Shown piece after piece: positions 10,806 through 22,884 of a DNA stretch of 64,000 nt; within the stretch, counting starts at the first letter, position 1; every line of letters starts with the position of its first letter. The stretch is from Siphonodentalium dalli (taxonomy: Eukaryota; Mollusca; Scaphopoda; Gadilida; Siphonodentaliidae). The stretch spans positions 129,115,917-129,179,916 of the forward strand of contig CP136066.1 of the NCBI GenBank assembly GCA_032622095.1, given 5' to 3'. The position numbers were made by a program, and so were the translations under genes. The notes under the pieces are model-generated. The model had not been told where the DNA came from. It made no database searches and saw nothing but the letters and a program-made list of their open reading frames with translations.

Positions 10806-11259
10806 TTTGATATGATCTGTCTTTGTGAACCTCTGTAATTTATATGTTAGCATGATGATCTCTGGAAATAACTCACTTGAGATGTTTTCAGTGAAAAGAG
10901 TTCATATCGTGATATACAGTTATTGTCGGTAAGTTTGGGCTACACTTTGCTTAAACAAACACTGCTTGCGGTGATGCGATCACTAGTCACGCATTGTAAA
11001 AACAGACTATAACCTGCCGGCTCAGATGCATTCACACATCCCTGCCGGACAAGTGAGAATAAGCCATATAAACAATTAAATACAATCACTATCTGTTCCT
11101 CTCAGGTCAGCTACTGACCAACATAACAGCTTGTGTCATTTAATATTATGATTACATGTGGAATAACATAAACTAAGAGTATGCCATTACATTCAAATAG
11201 AGTTGTGCAACTTATAGCTTTCTAAAGGCAGTGGCAAATAGATGTACCAGTACTCTGAA

Positions 11260-12240
11260 CACTGGATATTGCATGTTTATTTGATAATTAATTTATTGAT
11301 ATCATTATAACTTATAAGACATGCAACTATAAAGCTATAAAAACTTCATATTTTCAAAACAGGAAATCACATCTAATGGTATAAAACTAAGAAATATGTG
11401 TATTATAGAGTGTTCATTAATAAACCTGGTTCAAGAGTAAAAGGGTTAATTAATCGATAGCATAATCCATACAGATGAAGAGCGTGCTAAGGAAAACCTA
11501 GATCAGAAATATGAGGCAAATCAGGAGAAAAGTATTTGCCATATATGACTTACTGCATTGGGTAGCATGTGTGTGAAGGGTTAACTCTTTTCTAAACCGA
11601 TCAATACCAAAAACTATACAGAGTAAAAGGGTTAATTAATCGATACCATAATCCATACAGATGAAGAGCGTGCTAAGGAAAACCTAGGTCAGAAATATGA
11701 GGCAAATCAGGAGAAAAGTATTTGCCATATATGACTTATTGCATTGAGTAGCATGTGTGTGAAGGGTTGTCATCATAAACCTGCATTTAAAATATGAACA
11801 TGATCGGATAAAAAAAAACACTTGAGCCATTGCATCGGATAGCACATGCCCATGTGTGGATTGAAAGTGGTAATAATTTCTAAACCGATCAACCGATAGA
11901 TACCAAAAACTATAATAACAGGATTTTGTTTTGGGCTTCTCCTATCAATTTGTAAGACCCAATACCAAAATGTATGTTCATATGGGCAGTTGAGCAAATA
12001 GATGGATGGACATAGTATACCTCTCATTTTCTTCAAATTGTAGGTATTTTAAATAAATGTCAAGAAAACACAGATTTACAAAACACTATAGCAAATACTG
12101 CATATTTGTTGAGTTGAGCCTAAAACAAAGATTCTAATAGGCCGGGCCACAGAAAAACCTTACTGACTCTCAGATCCAGACTCATAATTGTCATGTCATA
12201 AGATGAAATTCAACATCACTTTCAGTTTGAGACAAAAATG
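11260..12240 (+). repeat. Family D modules with a recent ~185-bp duplication
   Basis: The modules read 'gggttaat...accgatcaa...cgataccaaaaactatacag'. Two nearly identical units begin at about 11440 and 11627 (AAAGGGTTAATTAATCGATA in both) and share the following ~150 bp with only a few differences, so this duplication is younger than the rest of the array. A related third module runs to about 12010 and decays. Confidence 0.6.
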
Positions 12241-12304
12241 TAATTATCTCCCACAGAATAAATATTTGTTCAGTGGGAATGCTACCATATGCATATGAAC
12301 ATAC

Positions 12305-12455
12305 TCAGTAAATTCCTGCTCAATTATCTTTTGTATGTTGTCGGCATAAATGCACTTCATGTTAGCGATATTAATCTTCCGTTCCCTTCTCACTTCCTTC
12401 CTCAATGTTTCAGCTGCCTTACTGTTTGTTTGCCGCACATGCATCATCACATCCT
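12305..12455 (-). CDS. Internal exon of CEP152/Asterless-like gene
   Basis: This 151-nt exon runs from acceptor acaactttatacttttag|AGGATGTG to donor TTTACTGA|GTATGT on the minus strand. It starts in phase 1 and ends in phase 2, exactly what the exons at 15869-15944 and 5387-6794 require. It encodes DVMMHVRQTNSKAAETLRK, then EVRRERKINIANMKCIYADN, then IQKIIEQEFT. The spaced pattern K-x-K-x-D...AAE-x-x-R-x-EV-x-RER...M...(Y/I)-x-x-x-x-Q matches my recollection of the conserved block before the disordered tail in CEP152, and is the main reason for the family call. The two final bases GA join G of the last exon to give Glu. Confidence 0.85.
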
Positions 12456-12659
12456 CTAAAAGTATAAAGTTGTATGGAATATAGAGTTGATCGGAACAAA
12501 GGGAATGGGAGGCCATAATCGATAAACAGAATATTCTTACCATCACATAATCTGATAGTCACATTTGAAAACAGACATACGACCAAATCAATGTAACCAC
12601 AGCCATAGTGGAAAACAACATTCTTCCCCACCTGTGACAGAAATGCCCTTTAGCCGTTT

Positions 12660-13945
12660 TGAATAGTACTGCAAAATAAAATAATAATTTGAGCTTACAA
12701 AGAATATCTGATATACCCCTAATTTCACTGCCAGAATGCTGTCAAATTCTAAGTCTAAAAATGGCCGTAATTCATGTGAAAATAATTGGACAGAACCTAT
12801 ATTCGAACTTGGCCTGTAGTTTTAGCTGGTAAACACGCATACCAGCTTTGGTTCAGATAAAATAATCCAAACTGGAGTTATCAGTCGGAAACCGAAATGT
12901 TATGAAATCGGTCAAATTCTAAGTTGAATAAAAGGTCGGTAGACCTCATGTCCGCCTAAGCGTCGGCTTAAAAAAAAACGGACATAACTGTGGTGAAAAT
13001 TGGCGGGCGGAACCCGAATTCGAACTTGACCTGTGTTTTGCTGGGAGAAAGACACATGTACCAAATTTGGTTTAAATCTGATTAACTCTACTAAAGTTAT
13101 CATCCGGACACCAACTTTTGGGGTTTTATATGTCGGGTCGGCGGACAAATAGGGCAATAACTTTCGCAAAAATATAAACAATCCAAAATCAAGTTATCAT
13201 CCGGAAACCAAAAAACAGAAGAAAAACTGAATTTTCTAAGTCGAAAAAGGGGCATAACTCTGCCAAAAATGGTCGGGCAGAACCCAAGTTCGAACTTGAC
13301 CTGTGTTTTGCTGGGAGAAAGTAATATACGGTACCAAATTTGGTTTGAATCCAATTAACTCTACTAAAGTTATCATCCGGAAACCAACTTTCAGGGGTTT
13401 TCTAAGTAAAAAAAGGGGCATAACTCTGGTGAAATTTGGCGGACGGAACCAGAATTCGAACTTGACCTGTCTTTTCTGCTAGTAAACCCACATACCCAAT
13501 TTAATTTAATTTGGTTCACTCTAACTAAAGTTATCATCCGGAAACCTCGGACACACGCACATGCTGATTATAATAGTCCTCCAAACCCGTTGGGTCGGCG
13601 GACAAAAATGGTTGTAACTCATTGGACGGAACCCATATTCGAACTTGGCCTGTATCTTTAGCTGGGAAATGCACATACCAAATTTGGTTGAGATTAAATA
13701 ATACAGTTAACAGACCATTAAATTCTAAGTTGAAAAAGGGCCGTAACTCATGTAAAAATAATTGGATGGAACCCATATTCGAACTTGGCCTGTATTTTTA
13801 GCTGGAAAATACACATACCAACTTTGGTTCAGATCAAATAATCCAAACTGGAGTTATCGATCGGAAACCAAAATGATAACGGATGGACGGCTAGACGGAT
13901 GGACAGACTGATTACATAAAACGATCTTTTTTGGAAAAATTTAAA
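12660..13945 (+). repeat. Family B modular array (copy 1) with two tails
   Basis: The head TAAAAGGTCGGTAGACCTCA starts at 12929 inside an older module ending ATTCTAAGTTGAA. Modules of ~140 bp follow with 'ggggcataactctg', 'cggaacccgaattcgaacttgacctgtg', 'taccaaatttggttt' and 'aaagttatcatccggaaacc'. A first tail near 13550-13600 holds GTCCTCCAAACCCGTTGGG then TCGGCGGACA. Two further variant modules ('ggccgtaactcatg') end in a GGAC-type tract and a poly-T/poly-A hairpin near 13880-13945. Small open frames here arise from the repeated phrase and are not genes. Confidence 0.8.
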
Positions 13946-14073
13946 ATTATAAAAATTAATGGAAATGCATTTATTTTACCACTTATTTTTTCAATTCATA
14001 TTTTCAACATGGGAAACAAGGGTCAGTAGGTAGTAGGTTTATGTTCTGAGAGCCTCATATACTGTGACCAGAT

Positions 14074-14098
14074 CCCCCCCCCCCCCCCCCCCCCCCCC
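14074..14098. repeat. Poly-C tract (25 nt)
   Basis: An uninterrupted run of C lies at 14074-14098. Similar G or C runs in this window occur at 8976-9006, 25195-25228, 29818-29830, 57564-57583 and 62823-62837. Such tracts can form G-quadruplexes and are prone to length error in sequencing. Confidence 0.95.
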
Positions 14099-14519
14099 TG
14101 CAATTTATATTTTCAACAGGGGACACCAATCACTGACATTGCGCACACCGCTCGACACCCTCACCGACATAATGGTGAAAATCAGCTAATGCATATGCCA
14201 ACTGCTGGCTAGCTTTCTTCCTTCAAGTTTGAATGGTAGTTCATGGACATTTTCATGCATAACAGAATTTTAATATAATGCATCCCATGGTCGACTATCA
14301 ATGTGAATTTTTCAAAATAAACAAGACAACAAAATAAGAAATGAGAAGCACAAGGTGCGGCAAATGTAAACACGTTATGTGAATGACGGCAAATCAAAAC
14401 CCTGGAACACTGACAGATTTACTTTAATAAGCCGAATGAAGAGGAACAATCAGATAAATTTCGCTGCAGAACATTCTAGTGAACATAGTATATGCCTGGC
14501 AGTATTTAATTAACAAGGG

Positions 14520-15480
14520 TTACGCATCAAAGATGGCTCTGGTCAAGTGAATCTGTCTGACCGAGAATCACTATGAATGGACGAACTAAAAAACCGTAAC
14601 TCAGATCTAAGGTCCATAACCCAAGTAAAAAAAATCAGACAAACCTGGTTTTTGAACTCAATCAAGATATTGGTGTGAAAGATCCATATACCCAGTATGA
14701 ATGGAATCGGTTGATTATTGTTCAAATTTTCGCACTAACAGTCATAAAATTGCTAAAAATAGACAAACTAAAGGGCCATATCTCAGGTATTAGTATAATC
14801 GGACAAACCTGGTTTTAAAATTTGATCGAGATATTGTTGTGAAGATCCGTATAACAAATATGAATGTAATCGTTCAACATTTGTTCAAGTTTTTGCACTA
14901 ACGATAAAAAAATTGCTAAAAATAGACGAACTAAGGGCCGTAACTCACGAGAAAAGGATTGGACAAATCTGGTTTTTGAACTGGTTTGAGATATTGTTGT
15001 GAAAGATCCATATACCAAATATGAATGAAATTGGATGATGTTTATTCAAGTTATCCCCACTAACGGACCTAAATTTTCCTAAACTTGCTAAAAATATGGA
15101 CTACACAGGGCTGTATTAAACTCAGGTAAAAAGGATCGGACAAATCTGGTTTTTGAACTTGTTCGAGAAATTGTTGTAAAAGAGCTCCATATACCAAATA
15201 TGAATGAAATTGGTTGAGGTTTGTTCAAGTTATCGTGCTAACAGACATCAAATTGTGAACGATCAAAGTAGACAAACTATTTAAAGGCCCATAACTCTTA
15301 TATAAAAGATTGGACAAACCTGGTTTTTGAACTCGAGCTAGATATTGTTGCAAGAGACCCGTATAACAAATATAAATTAAATTGGTTGACGTTTGTTTGA
15401 GATATCGCGCTAACGGTCTGGCGTCCGCCCAGACGACGCCTACCGACCTCGCCAAAGCATAATCTCAAGTTTTTGAAAAA
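14520..15480 (+). repeat. Family E modular array
   Basis: About five to six degenerate modules of ~165 bp repeat 'aagggccataactcaggt', 'ggacaaacctggtttttgaactcg', 'gagatattgttgtgaaagatcc', 'ataccaaatatgaatgaaattgg' and 'cactaacggac'. The array ends at 15419-15441 in GGCGTCCGCCCAGACGACGCC, a hairpin with GGCGTC/GACGCC arms. It lacks the long GGAC microsatellite of the other families. Confidence 0.75.
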
Positions 15481-15868
15481 ACTCGACAAAAAATGCAAAA
15501 TACTGGTCAATGACTTGCAAGAGAATGATGCGCAGATTTCCAATAATAAAAATAAAATAAAAACCTCCACATCAATCATGAGCTCAATTTAGAAGTTTCA
15601 GTGAATTCAGCTGAGGAAAAAATTAAGTTCCCTTATGCTCCACCCTGTTTTGGCTGGCCAGCACCATCCAAACAAATATAGACAGTGCCTTTTCCTGAAC
15701 CAACAAATTTTAATATGGATAATATTATAATAAATTATCATTGTGTCATTCAAGAGTCAGAATTTCTTCAACCAAAATTATATAAGATTTCTAATCTTCG
15801 TTGTGAAAAACAGAGACAAAAAAAACCTGTAACCCCAAAAATAATGAGATATTTAATACTCAACTCAC

Positions 15869-15944
15869 TTTTTATCTTTGAGATTGTGTTGAGGTACTGA
15901 CTTCTGGTATCAGACAAGACACCTACATTTGAGACTTCTTCAAC
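15869..15944 (-). CDS. Small internal exon of CEP152/Asterless-like gene
   Basis: This 76-nt exon runs from acceptor caaatataaagcag|GTTGAAG to a strong donor ATAAAAA|GTGAGT on the minus strand. It starts in phase 0 and ends in phase 1, encoding VEEVSNVGVLSDTRSQYLN followed by TISKIK. The last base A joins AG of the exon at 12455 to give Lys, producing the continuous helix ISKIKKDVMMHV. It would follow the phase-0 donor of the coiled-coil exon at 30972 directly, with a 15-kb intron. An alternative acceptor 3 nt upstream (aaag|CAG) would add one Gln. Confidence 0.8.
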
Positions 15945-16239
15945 CTGCTTTATATTTGAAACAAATAAAGTAAATTTAGTGTGATATAGCAATTTTATGG
16001 AAATTGACAAGTATTATTAACAAGACAGCAAATGACTCAGAAGACTACAACAGTCAGTACTTGTAACATTCACTTAAAACAAGTAATTCCAAACAGGGAC
16101 ATAGCTAGAGCAAGAAGATAAATAAAAAAAATAATTATCATTTAAAAAATATAATTATTTAAATTTTGTATTTTTGTTTTTGTTTTGTTTTTAAATCATT
16201 ATGTTTTATTAATCATTAATGTTCAAAATTCTTAAGTCT

Positions 16240-16600
16240 TAATAGACCTTTGGTGATCAATGGTCTTGAGAAGAAGTTGTTTTAAGAATTACTATCGCAG
16301 GAAAGAGTTATGTCTTGGCTCTACCCATATTTTACTCGGTGACCCCATTTAAACAAGTTTGAATCCCAGTCACACAAGGAACCTGCATACCAATTATAAA
16401 CTATATTGGCCTGATGAATCTTGAGAACAAGTCGTTTGAAGAATTACTATGGTGGGAAAGATTTATGTCCCTGGCTCCGCCCATATTTGCCCTGGTGACC
16501 CCATTTGAACAATGAGAGGCTGATCATGATCGGCAGATGTTTAACCCATCCTTTGGCAATAGTAAATTGTTATGATCAAAATCATAATCATTAATGTTGA
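16240..16600 (+). repeat. Family G modules ending at an AAYGAGAGG head
   Basis: Two modules of the type 'gaagaattactatggtgggaaagagttatgtccctggctccgccc' and 'tttgccctggtgaccccatttgaac' are followed at 16511 by AATGAGAGGCTGATCATGAT then CGGCAGATGTTTAACCCAT. This is one of five copies of that head (others at 18146, 23992, 61866 and 63318). It interrupts the family G module after 'catttgaac', so it inserted later. Confidence 0.65.
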
Positions 16601-16609
16601 ATTATTGAG

Positions 16610-16980
16610 TATACTGTTATGATGTAAAGCATATAAACAAATGTACATAATAACAAAATTATTGGAATGTATGGGTCAAAATAGAAGGGTTAATATAACA
16701 TCTAAACTATGGAGCCTCCCACCACTATCATAGTGTAGGCAGTTCTAAAGTCCAAGCATCCACGGACCTAGAGCTCCATTGGTCTAGCTAAATAAATTCA
16801 CAAGATGTGGTTAAAAAGATAGCTAAATAAATTTTCCAATAATTCACTAATCTCTCACATAGAGCTAACATATGAGGGCTATAAATAACTTAATTCAATA
16901 AACCACCTTTGCTCTTATCTCTCTCACAGAGAAGCAAGTACTAATTAATTGTAAGTTTCTTGGGTAATTATAATCTGGAT
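16610..16980. other. Intronic stretch, no gene recognised
   Basis: AT-rich sequence between two repeat clusters, with no coding or tandem structure that I can support. A 'ctctcacatagagctaacatatgagggctat' phrase recurs loosely near 62590-62620, so it is probably an old dispersed repeat. Confidence 0.3.
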
Positions 16981-16995
16981 AATTCTTAGTTGAAA

Positions 16996-17880
16996 TAAAA
17001 GGTCTGTAGACCTCATGTCCGCCTCTAAGCGACGGCTTGATACGACCGTTGTTTGCGCATAAAAATTGACATGGCGGAACACGAAATCGAATTTGATCTG
17101 TGTTTTGTGCTAGTAAAGCTACATATACCAAATTTAATTTCATTCAGTACACATTTACTAAAGTTATCATCCGGAAACATCAAATTGGCAAAAATTCTAA
17201 GTAAAAAAGGGACATAACTCTGGTGAAAATTGGCGGGCGGAACCCGAATTCGAACTTGAGCTGTGTTTTGCTGGGAGAAAGACACATACCAAATTTGGTT
17301 TAAATCTGATTAACTCTACTAAAGTTATCATCCGGACACCAACTTTTGGGGTTTTATATGTCGGGTCGGCGGACAAAAAAGGGCCATAACTCTCGCAAAC
17401 AGTATCGGATTAAACCGAAATTCGAACTTGAGCTGTATTTTGATATAAGTAATCCACAAAAAAACAAGTTTTGCATATAAACAATCCAAAATCAAGTTAT
17501 CATCCGGAAACCAAAAAACAGAAGAAAAACTGAATTTTCTATGTCGAAAAAGGGGCATAACTCTGCCAAAAATGGTCGGGCAGAACCCAAGTTCGAACTT
17601 GACCTGTGTTTTGCTGGGAGAAAGTAATATACTAAAGTTATCAACTGGAAACCAACTTTCAGGGGTTTTCTAAGTAAAAAAAGGGGCATAACTCTGGTGA
17701 AAATTGGCGGACGGAACCAGAATTCGAACTTGATCTGTCTTTTCTGCTAGTAAACCCACATACCAAATTTAATTTAATTTGGTTCACTCTAACTAAAGTT
17801 ATAATCATCCGAAAACCTCGGACACACGCACGGACGCACAGACGCATGTGCTGATTATAATAGTCCTCCGAACCAACTCT
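16996..17880 (+). repeat. Family B modular element (copy 2), head to tail
   Basis: The head TAAAAGGTCTGTAGACCTCA begins at 16996, preceded by ATTCTTAGTTGAAA. Its core AGGTCTGTAGACCT is a 6-bp-stem hairpin. Four to five ~140-bp modules follow, then a CGGACGCACAGACGC tract and GTGCTGATTATAATAGTCCT then CCGAACC near 17850-17877, where the element breaks off without the usual GGCGGAC arm. The next element begins directly after it. Confidence 0.75.
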
Positions 17881-17884
17881 GGTA

Positions 17885-18240
17885 TAACAAGAGCATCGCT
17901 AGGGCGTGGCAAAATATGCCCTTTAGCCATTTCAAATTGTACTACCGCAAAATAAAATAATACTTTGAGCTTACATTTGAAGAAAATTGATATACCCCTA
18001 ATTTCCATGCCAAAATGCGGTCAAATTCTTAGTCGAATAATGACCGTAACTAATGTAAAAATAATTAGAGAGAACCTATATTCGAACTACACCTGTAGTT
18101 TTAGCTGGGAAATACACATACCAGCTTTGGTTCAGATCAAATAATAACGAGAGGCCGATCACGATCGGCAGATGTTTAACCCATACCTTGGCGACAGCGA
18201 TGAGCTATTTTCATATATCCTTACCCCATCCTTTTCATGA
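17885..18240 (+). repeat. AACAAGAG-type head, one module, AACGAGAGG head
   Basis: AACAAGAGCATCGCTAGGGC starts at about 17887. A 'ccgtaactaatgtaaaaataatt...cctatattcgaactac' module follows, interrupted at 18146 by AACGAGAGGCCGATCACGAT then CGGCAGATGTTTAAC. The second head's GCCGATC/GATCGGC arms form a hairpin. No matching tails were seen, so both elements are partial. Confidence 0.6.
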
Positions 18241-18639
18241 GTGCAAAACTTTAAACAATTCACACCTTACTATTAATTCACAAGTGAAATCACACTTATT
18301 GGGCACCTTGCTCACATTAACACAATGTTAACAGACGTGGCTTTGATTTCAACCTATTAGTGACTCCAACACAGATACATGTATGTCTTAAGAGTTATAA
18401 GGCTAATTAAGCTCAATCCATAGTCGGAGAGAAGCACCATAGCTGTTAAATATCCAATAGTTAAGAAATTAGCTAGATAAACATCATAGCAACTCAATTT
18501 ATCTATTTATTACATTGGAACATGAGACATTACATATTGTGTGTTTTTTTTATTATCATTGCTATTTTTTGGTTTTTTAAATTTTGTGTCAGCTGCATAT
18601 TAAAAATTCATAGCAACCTATTAATATTTCACCACTAAA

Positions 18640-20467
18640 AAACAATCAATACCTGATCAACTATAGAAGTGAGGGATGTATAGACCTGGATATAAAATAT
18701 GATTGCTAATGATTGGATATAAATGTTAATTTTCTTGTAAGTTGATCATTAGAAAGATATGTTTGTGAACAGTTTAAATATAATTAAAGTTAAGGTTAAT
18801 ATTATCACAACCATTCGATCGATACCAAAATCTATACAGGTGAAGAATGTGTCATGATTATCACAGATGTGATTATTTATAGAGTAATCATGCAAAAAAT
18901 ATTTACCTGTAGCTATCACATTGTGTCAACAGGATTGGTGAAGGATGTTAATATATTTAAGCAAATAAACCAAATGACCCTCACTATGCAGGTTAGAGGT
19001 GTGTTATCATAAACTGTGCCAGAACTATAAACATAATCAATGGAAATATTTGAGTTATCAAATTGGTTAGTAAGGGGTTAATCTTACCCAAACTAATGAA
19101 CTGATAAACACAGAGTAGTCAACAAAAAGCATGTCATTGGATTTAGAAACCCATACAATAAGTCAGTCTCAAGAATCCCAGCACTGTTAATATTATCCTG
19201 TAGCCCAAATGCAATTGAGGGAATTTCAAAATAAGACATATCCTCTAATGATGAATTTCAATTGGTCATTTCTTGAAACACTGACTGAACCTGGCTCAAA
19301 GTTAAAGTGATAATTTAATATATGTCTATCAGATAATATGAGTCAATCGAATGGGTTAATTTAATCCCAAATCCATGCAAATTAAAAGTGGATCACCATC
19401 AACATGTACATAGAATAGGAGAATGATCAAATAAAAAACATCAGATGACCATATGATGTGTGCAGAGGGTTAATCATTTTCAATGACATCATATGATGGA
19501 ACTATTAAAGGAATGCTGTATTAATTATTTTCTAAGTTATAACAACAGTGTCTCTGTAAACAATAATGCCATGAACTGCATGGTTTCAACAGAGAACAGA
19601 ACTGGAATAATGAGTCTAACATCAATCAAAGTTTGACAGATGTTTATAAGTCTGCAGCCACAAGTGGAACTATCAGGTCACTGTGTCCAAAGCAATAAAT
19701 TATCTCCTTCCAATAACACAGGTGTGTGCTGTGTCTTGTTCTATTCAAATTTAATAGTGCATGGAAAAGAGGTATGAATTATAAAGGGCCATAACCCTGT
19801 TAATATATACCGGATCAAACCCATTTTCGCACTTGATCTGTATTTAGGGGTCAGAAATTCATATACCAAAATTGGTGTCGATCAGATGAAAAATGTTTGA
19901 GTCATCCTGGCTTGGATGAATTATATTTAAAAACAAGAGTGGAAAGGGTTAACTAAACAATACCAAAATCCATACAGATGAAGAACGTGATAAGAAAGAC
20001 CTAGGTAAGAAATATGAGGCAGATCAGAAGAAAATTGTTTGACTTCGATACATCGGATAGTATTTGAGAGCAGGGTTAATTATTTTCTAAACCGATCAAC
20101 CAATCGATACCAAAAACTATACAGGTGAGCCATGTGTCATCATAAACCTGCATATAAAATATGAACACAATGGGTAAAACAATACATGAGTTATGGCATC
20201 AGATAGAATATGACCAGGTATGGATGGAAAGTGTTAATCATTTCTAAACCGATCAACCGATCGATACGAAAAACTATACAGGTGAGGGGTGTGTCATCAT
20301 AAACATGCACATAACATTTGAACATGATCCGATAAAAATTACTCAAGTAGTCGAATCGGATAGCAAGTGTCTACAAACAGACGGACAGACGGATGGACGG
20401 ACGGACGGACGAACGACGGATGGTTGATCCGGACGTCGGCATTATGTGTACCATATGGGTACACATA
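18640..20467 (+). repeat. Family D array with terminal hairpin
   Basis: Degenerate modules carry 'ggttaat...ccgatcaaccgatcgatac', 'aaaaactatacaggtgagg', 'gtgtgtcatcataaac' and 'gatccgataaaaatt...gagt'. They become clearer towards the 3' end (20040-20370). The array ends with a GACGGACGG tract (20385-20420) and a hairpin at 20443-20467, TATGTGTACC-ATATG-GGTACACATA, followed by an A-run. The order modules, microsatellite, hairpin is shared with families A, B, C and F. Confidence 0.75.
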
Positions 20468-20489
20468 AAAATCAAATTTTTTTTAAATA

Positions 20490-20880
20490 ATTTTTTTTTC
20501 GAAAAAGGGCCATAACTCCTTTAAAAATAATCGGATCAAACCCATATTCGAACTCGATCTGTATTTTTGGGCTGTGAAACTCACATACCAAATTTGGTTC
20601 CGATCAGATAAAAAATGTTTGAGTTATGGCAGAATGCGTGAATTCTAAGTTGAAAAAGGGCCATAACTCTGTAACAAAATCTCGGATCAAACCCAAATTC
20701 GAACTCGATCTGTATTTTGGGCTGAGAAACCCATATACAAAATTTGGTTTCGATCGGATAGAAAATGTTTGAGTTATCGCATTACTCGTAAAGTGTCTAC
20801 GGACAGACAGATGGACGAACGACGAGTGGTCAATCCGGGCAACGACACTATGTTTACCATACTATGGTATGGGTAAACAT
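20490..20880 (+). repeat. Family C modules with terminal hairpin
   Basis: Two modules of ~130 bp read 'aaaagggccataactc', 'cggatcaaacccatattcgaactcgatctg', 'ccaaatttggtt' and 'gataaaaaatgtttgagtta'. A short CGGACAGACAG tract follows, then GTGGTCAATCCGGGCAACGA and the hairpin ATGTTTACC-ATACTATGGTAT-GGGTAAACAT at 20850-20880. A near-identical module pair and tail recur at 25700-26143. Confidence 0.8.
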
Positions 20881-20940
20881 AAAAACTGGAGTTATCGGTC
20901 AGAAACCGAAATGTTATGAAATTGGTCAAATTCTAAGTTG

Positions 20941-22884
20941 AATGAAAGTGTCAATGACACTGTAGCTCAACTTGGAAAGGGAATAATTTAATGTATTACA
21001 GTCAATGGAGCCATTAGGAATGTGGAAAGTTGAATATCTAATACATGTTTATAGACATGAAGAGAAAAGTAAAATCCAAGATGGCTGCTGGTGGCCATGT
21101 TTTCGGCCGAATGACCCCAAAATGAGTCGTTCCCATCTACATGTCATCGTTAACATCCATGACAAATTTTATGACGATCAGACTAAAGGTACGACCTGTA
21201 GCCCATGCTAAAGAATTTAGTCATACAAAGAGTAAAATCCAAGATGGCTGCTGGCGGCCATGTTTTCGGCCGATTGACCCCAAAATGAGTCGTTCCCATC
21301 TACATGTCATCGTTAACATCCATGACAAATTTTATGATGATCAGACTAAAGGTACGACCTGTAGCCCATGCTAAAGAATTTAGTCATACAAAGAGTAAAA
21401 TCCAAGATGGCTGCTGGCGGCCATGTTTTTGGGCCGAATGACCCCAAAATTACTCGTTCCCATCTACATGTCAATATTATCATCCATGACAAATTTCATG
21501 ATCATCAGACGAACAGTACGACCTGTGGCCCGTGCTAATGGATTAAATTTTGAAATCCAAGATGGTCGCTGGCGGCCATGTTTTTTGTCCGAATGACCCC
21601 AAAATGACTTGTTCCCATCTACATTCCAATTTCAACAACCATGACAAATTTTATGATGATCAGACTAAAGGTACGACCTGTAGCCCATGCTAAAGGATTT
21701 AGTCATACAAAGAGTAAAATCCAAGATGGCTGCTGGCAGCCATGTTTTTCGACCGAATGACCTCAAAATGACTCGTTCCCATCTACATGTCATTATTAAC
21801 ATTCTTGACAAATTTTATGATGATCAGACTAAAAGTAGGACCTGTAGCCCGTGCTAAAGGATTTAGTCATACAAAGAGTAAAATCCAAGATGGCTGCTGG
21901 CGACCATGTTTTTTAGCCGAATGACCCCAAAAGTACTCGTTCCCATCTACATGTCATTGTTAATATCCATGACAAATTTTATGATGATCAGACTAAAGGT
22001 ACGACCTGCAGCCCGTGCTAAAGAATTTAGTCATACAAAGAGTAAAATCGAAGACCGAATGACCCCCAAATTACTCGTTCCCATCTACATGTCAATATTA
22101 TCATCCATGACAAATTTCATGGTGATCAGACGAACAGTACGACCTGTGGCCCGTGCTAATGGATTAAATTTTTAAATCCAAGATGGCTGCTGGTGGCCAT
22201 GTTTTTTGTCCGAATGACCCCAAAATGACTCGTTCCCATCTACATTCCAATTTCAACAGCCATGGCAAATTTTATGATGATCAGACTAAAGGTACGACCT
22301 GTAGCCCGTGCTAAAGGATTTAGTCATACAAAGAGTAAAATACAAGATGGCTGCTGGCGGCCATGTTTTTTGGCCGAATGACCCCAAAATGACTCGTTCC
22401 CATCTACATTTCATTATTAACATTCTTGACAAAATTTATGATGATCAGACTAAAAGTACGACCTGTAGCCCGTGCTAAAGAATTTAGTCATACAAAGAGT
22501 AAAATCCAAGATGGCTGGTGGCGGCCATGTTTTTGGGCCGAATGACCCCAAAATTACTTGTTCCCATCTACATGTCAATATTAACATCCATGACAAATTT
22601 CATGAAGATCAGACAAACAGTTGGCCTGTAGCCCGTGCTAATGGATTGAATTTTGAAATCAAATATGGCCACTGGCGGCCATGTTTTTTTTTCCGAATGA
22701 CCCCAAAATTAATTATTCTGGTCTAAATGTTGATGTCAACAGCTATGACAAATTTCATAATGATCCGACGAAAGGTACGACCTGTAGCCTGCATTGTTGA
22801 CGCCTTACGTACACACGCACACACGGACGACGGACGACAAAGCCATGGCAATAGCTCAAACTTTACAAAGTAAAGTTGAGCTAA
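20941..22884 (+). repeat. Family A element, head to tail, ~163-bp tandem array
   Basis: The head AATGAAAGTGTCAATGACAC starts at 20941. About eleven modules follow; the first spacings are 163 bp (module starts 21071, 21234 and 21397). Each reads 'aaaatccaagatggctgctggcggccatg', 'ccgaatgaccccaaaatgactcgttccc', 'catgacaaattttatgatgatcagac' and 'ggtacgacctgtagcccgtgctaa'. Two module types alternate, one ending in 'aaagagt' and one in 'ggattaaattttg'. The tail has CACACGGACGACGGACGAC and the hairpin TAGCTCAAACTTTAC-AAA-GTAAAGTTGAGCTA at 22852-22883. Family B copy 3 abuts it exactly. Open frames in the array simply translate the repeat. Confidence 0.85.

Larger units (their letters stand above)
9803..11059 (-). 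mobile_element. Decayed Mutator-like (MULE) transposon with TIRs
   Basis: A 19-bp terminal repeat, TTCTCACTTGTCCGGCAGG, lies at 9803-9821, and its exact inverse, CCTGCCGGACAAGTGAGAA, lies at 11041-11059. Between them, on the minus strand, sit a FLYWCH zinc-finger block and a MULE transposase block, the usual pairing in animal MULEs. The 1257-bp size is far below an autonomous element, and the coding blocks are broken. The 9 bp outside the two ends match only loosely (about 6 of 9), so a target duplication is suggestive, not proven. Confidence 0.8.

Noticed and set aside
20941-22884. Open frames of 60-97 codons repeating KSKIQDGCWRPCF...DPKMSRSHLH
   Set aside because: They are direct translation of the ~163-bp tandem modules, change frame between modules, and recur in all three family A arrays.
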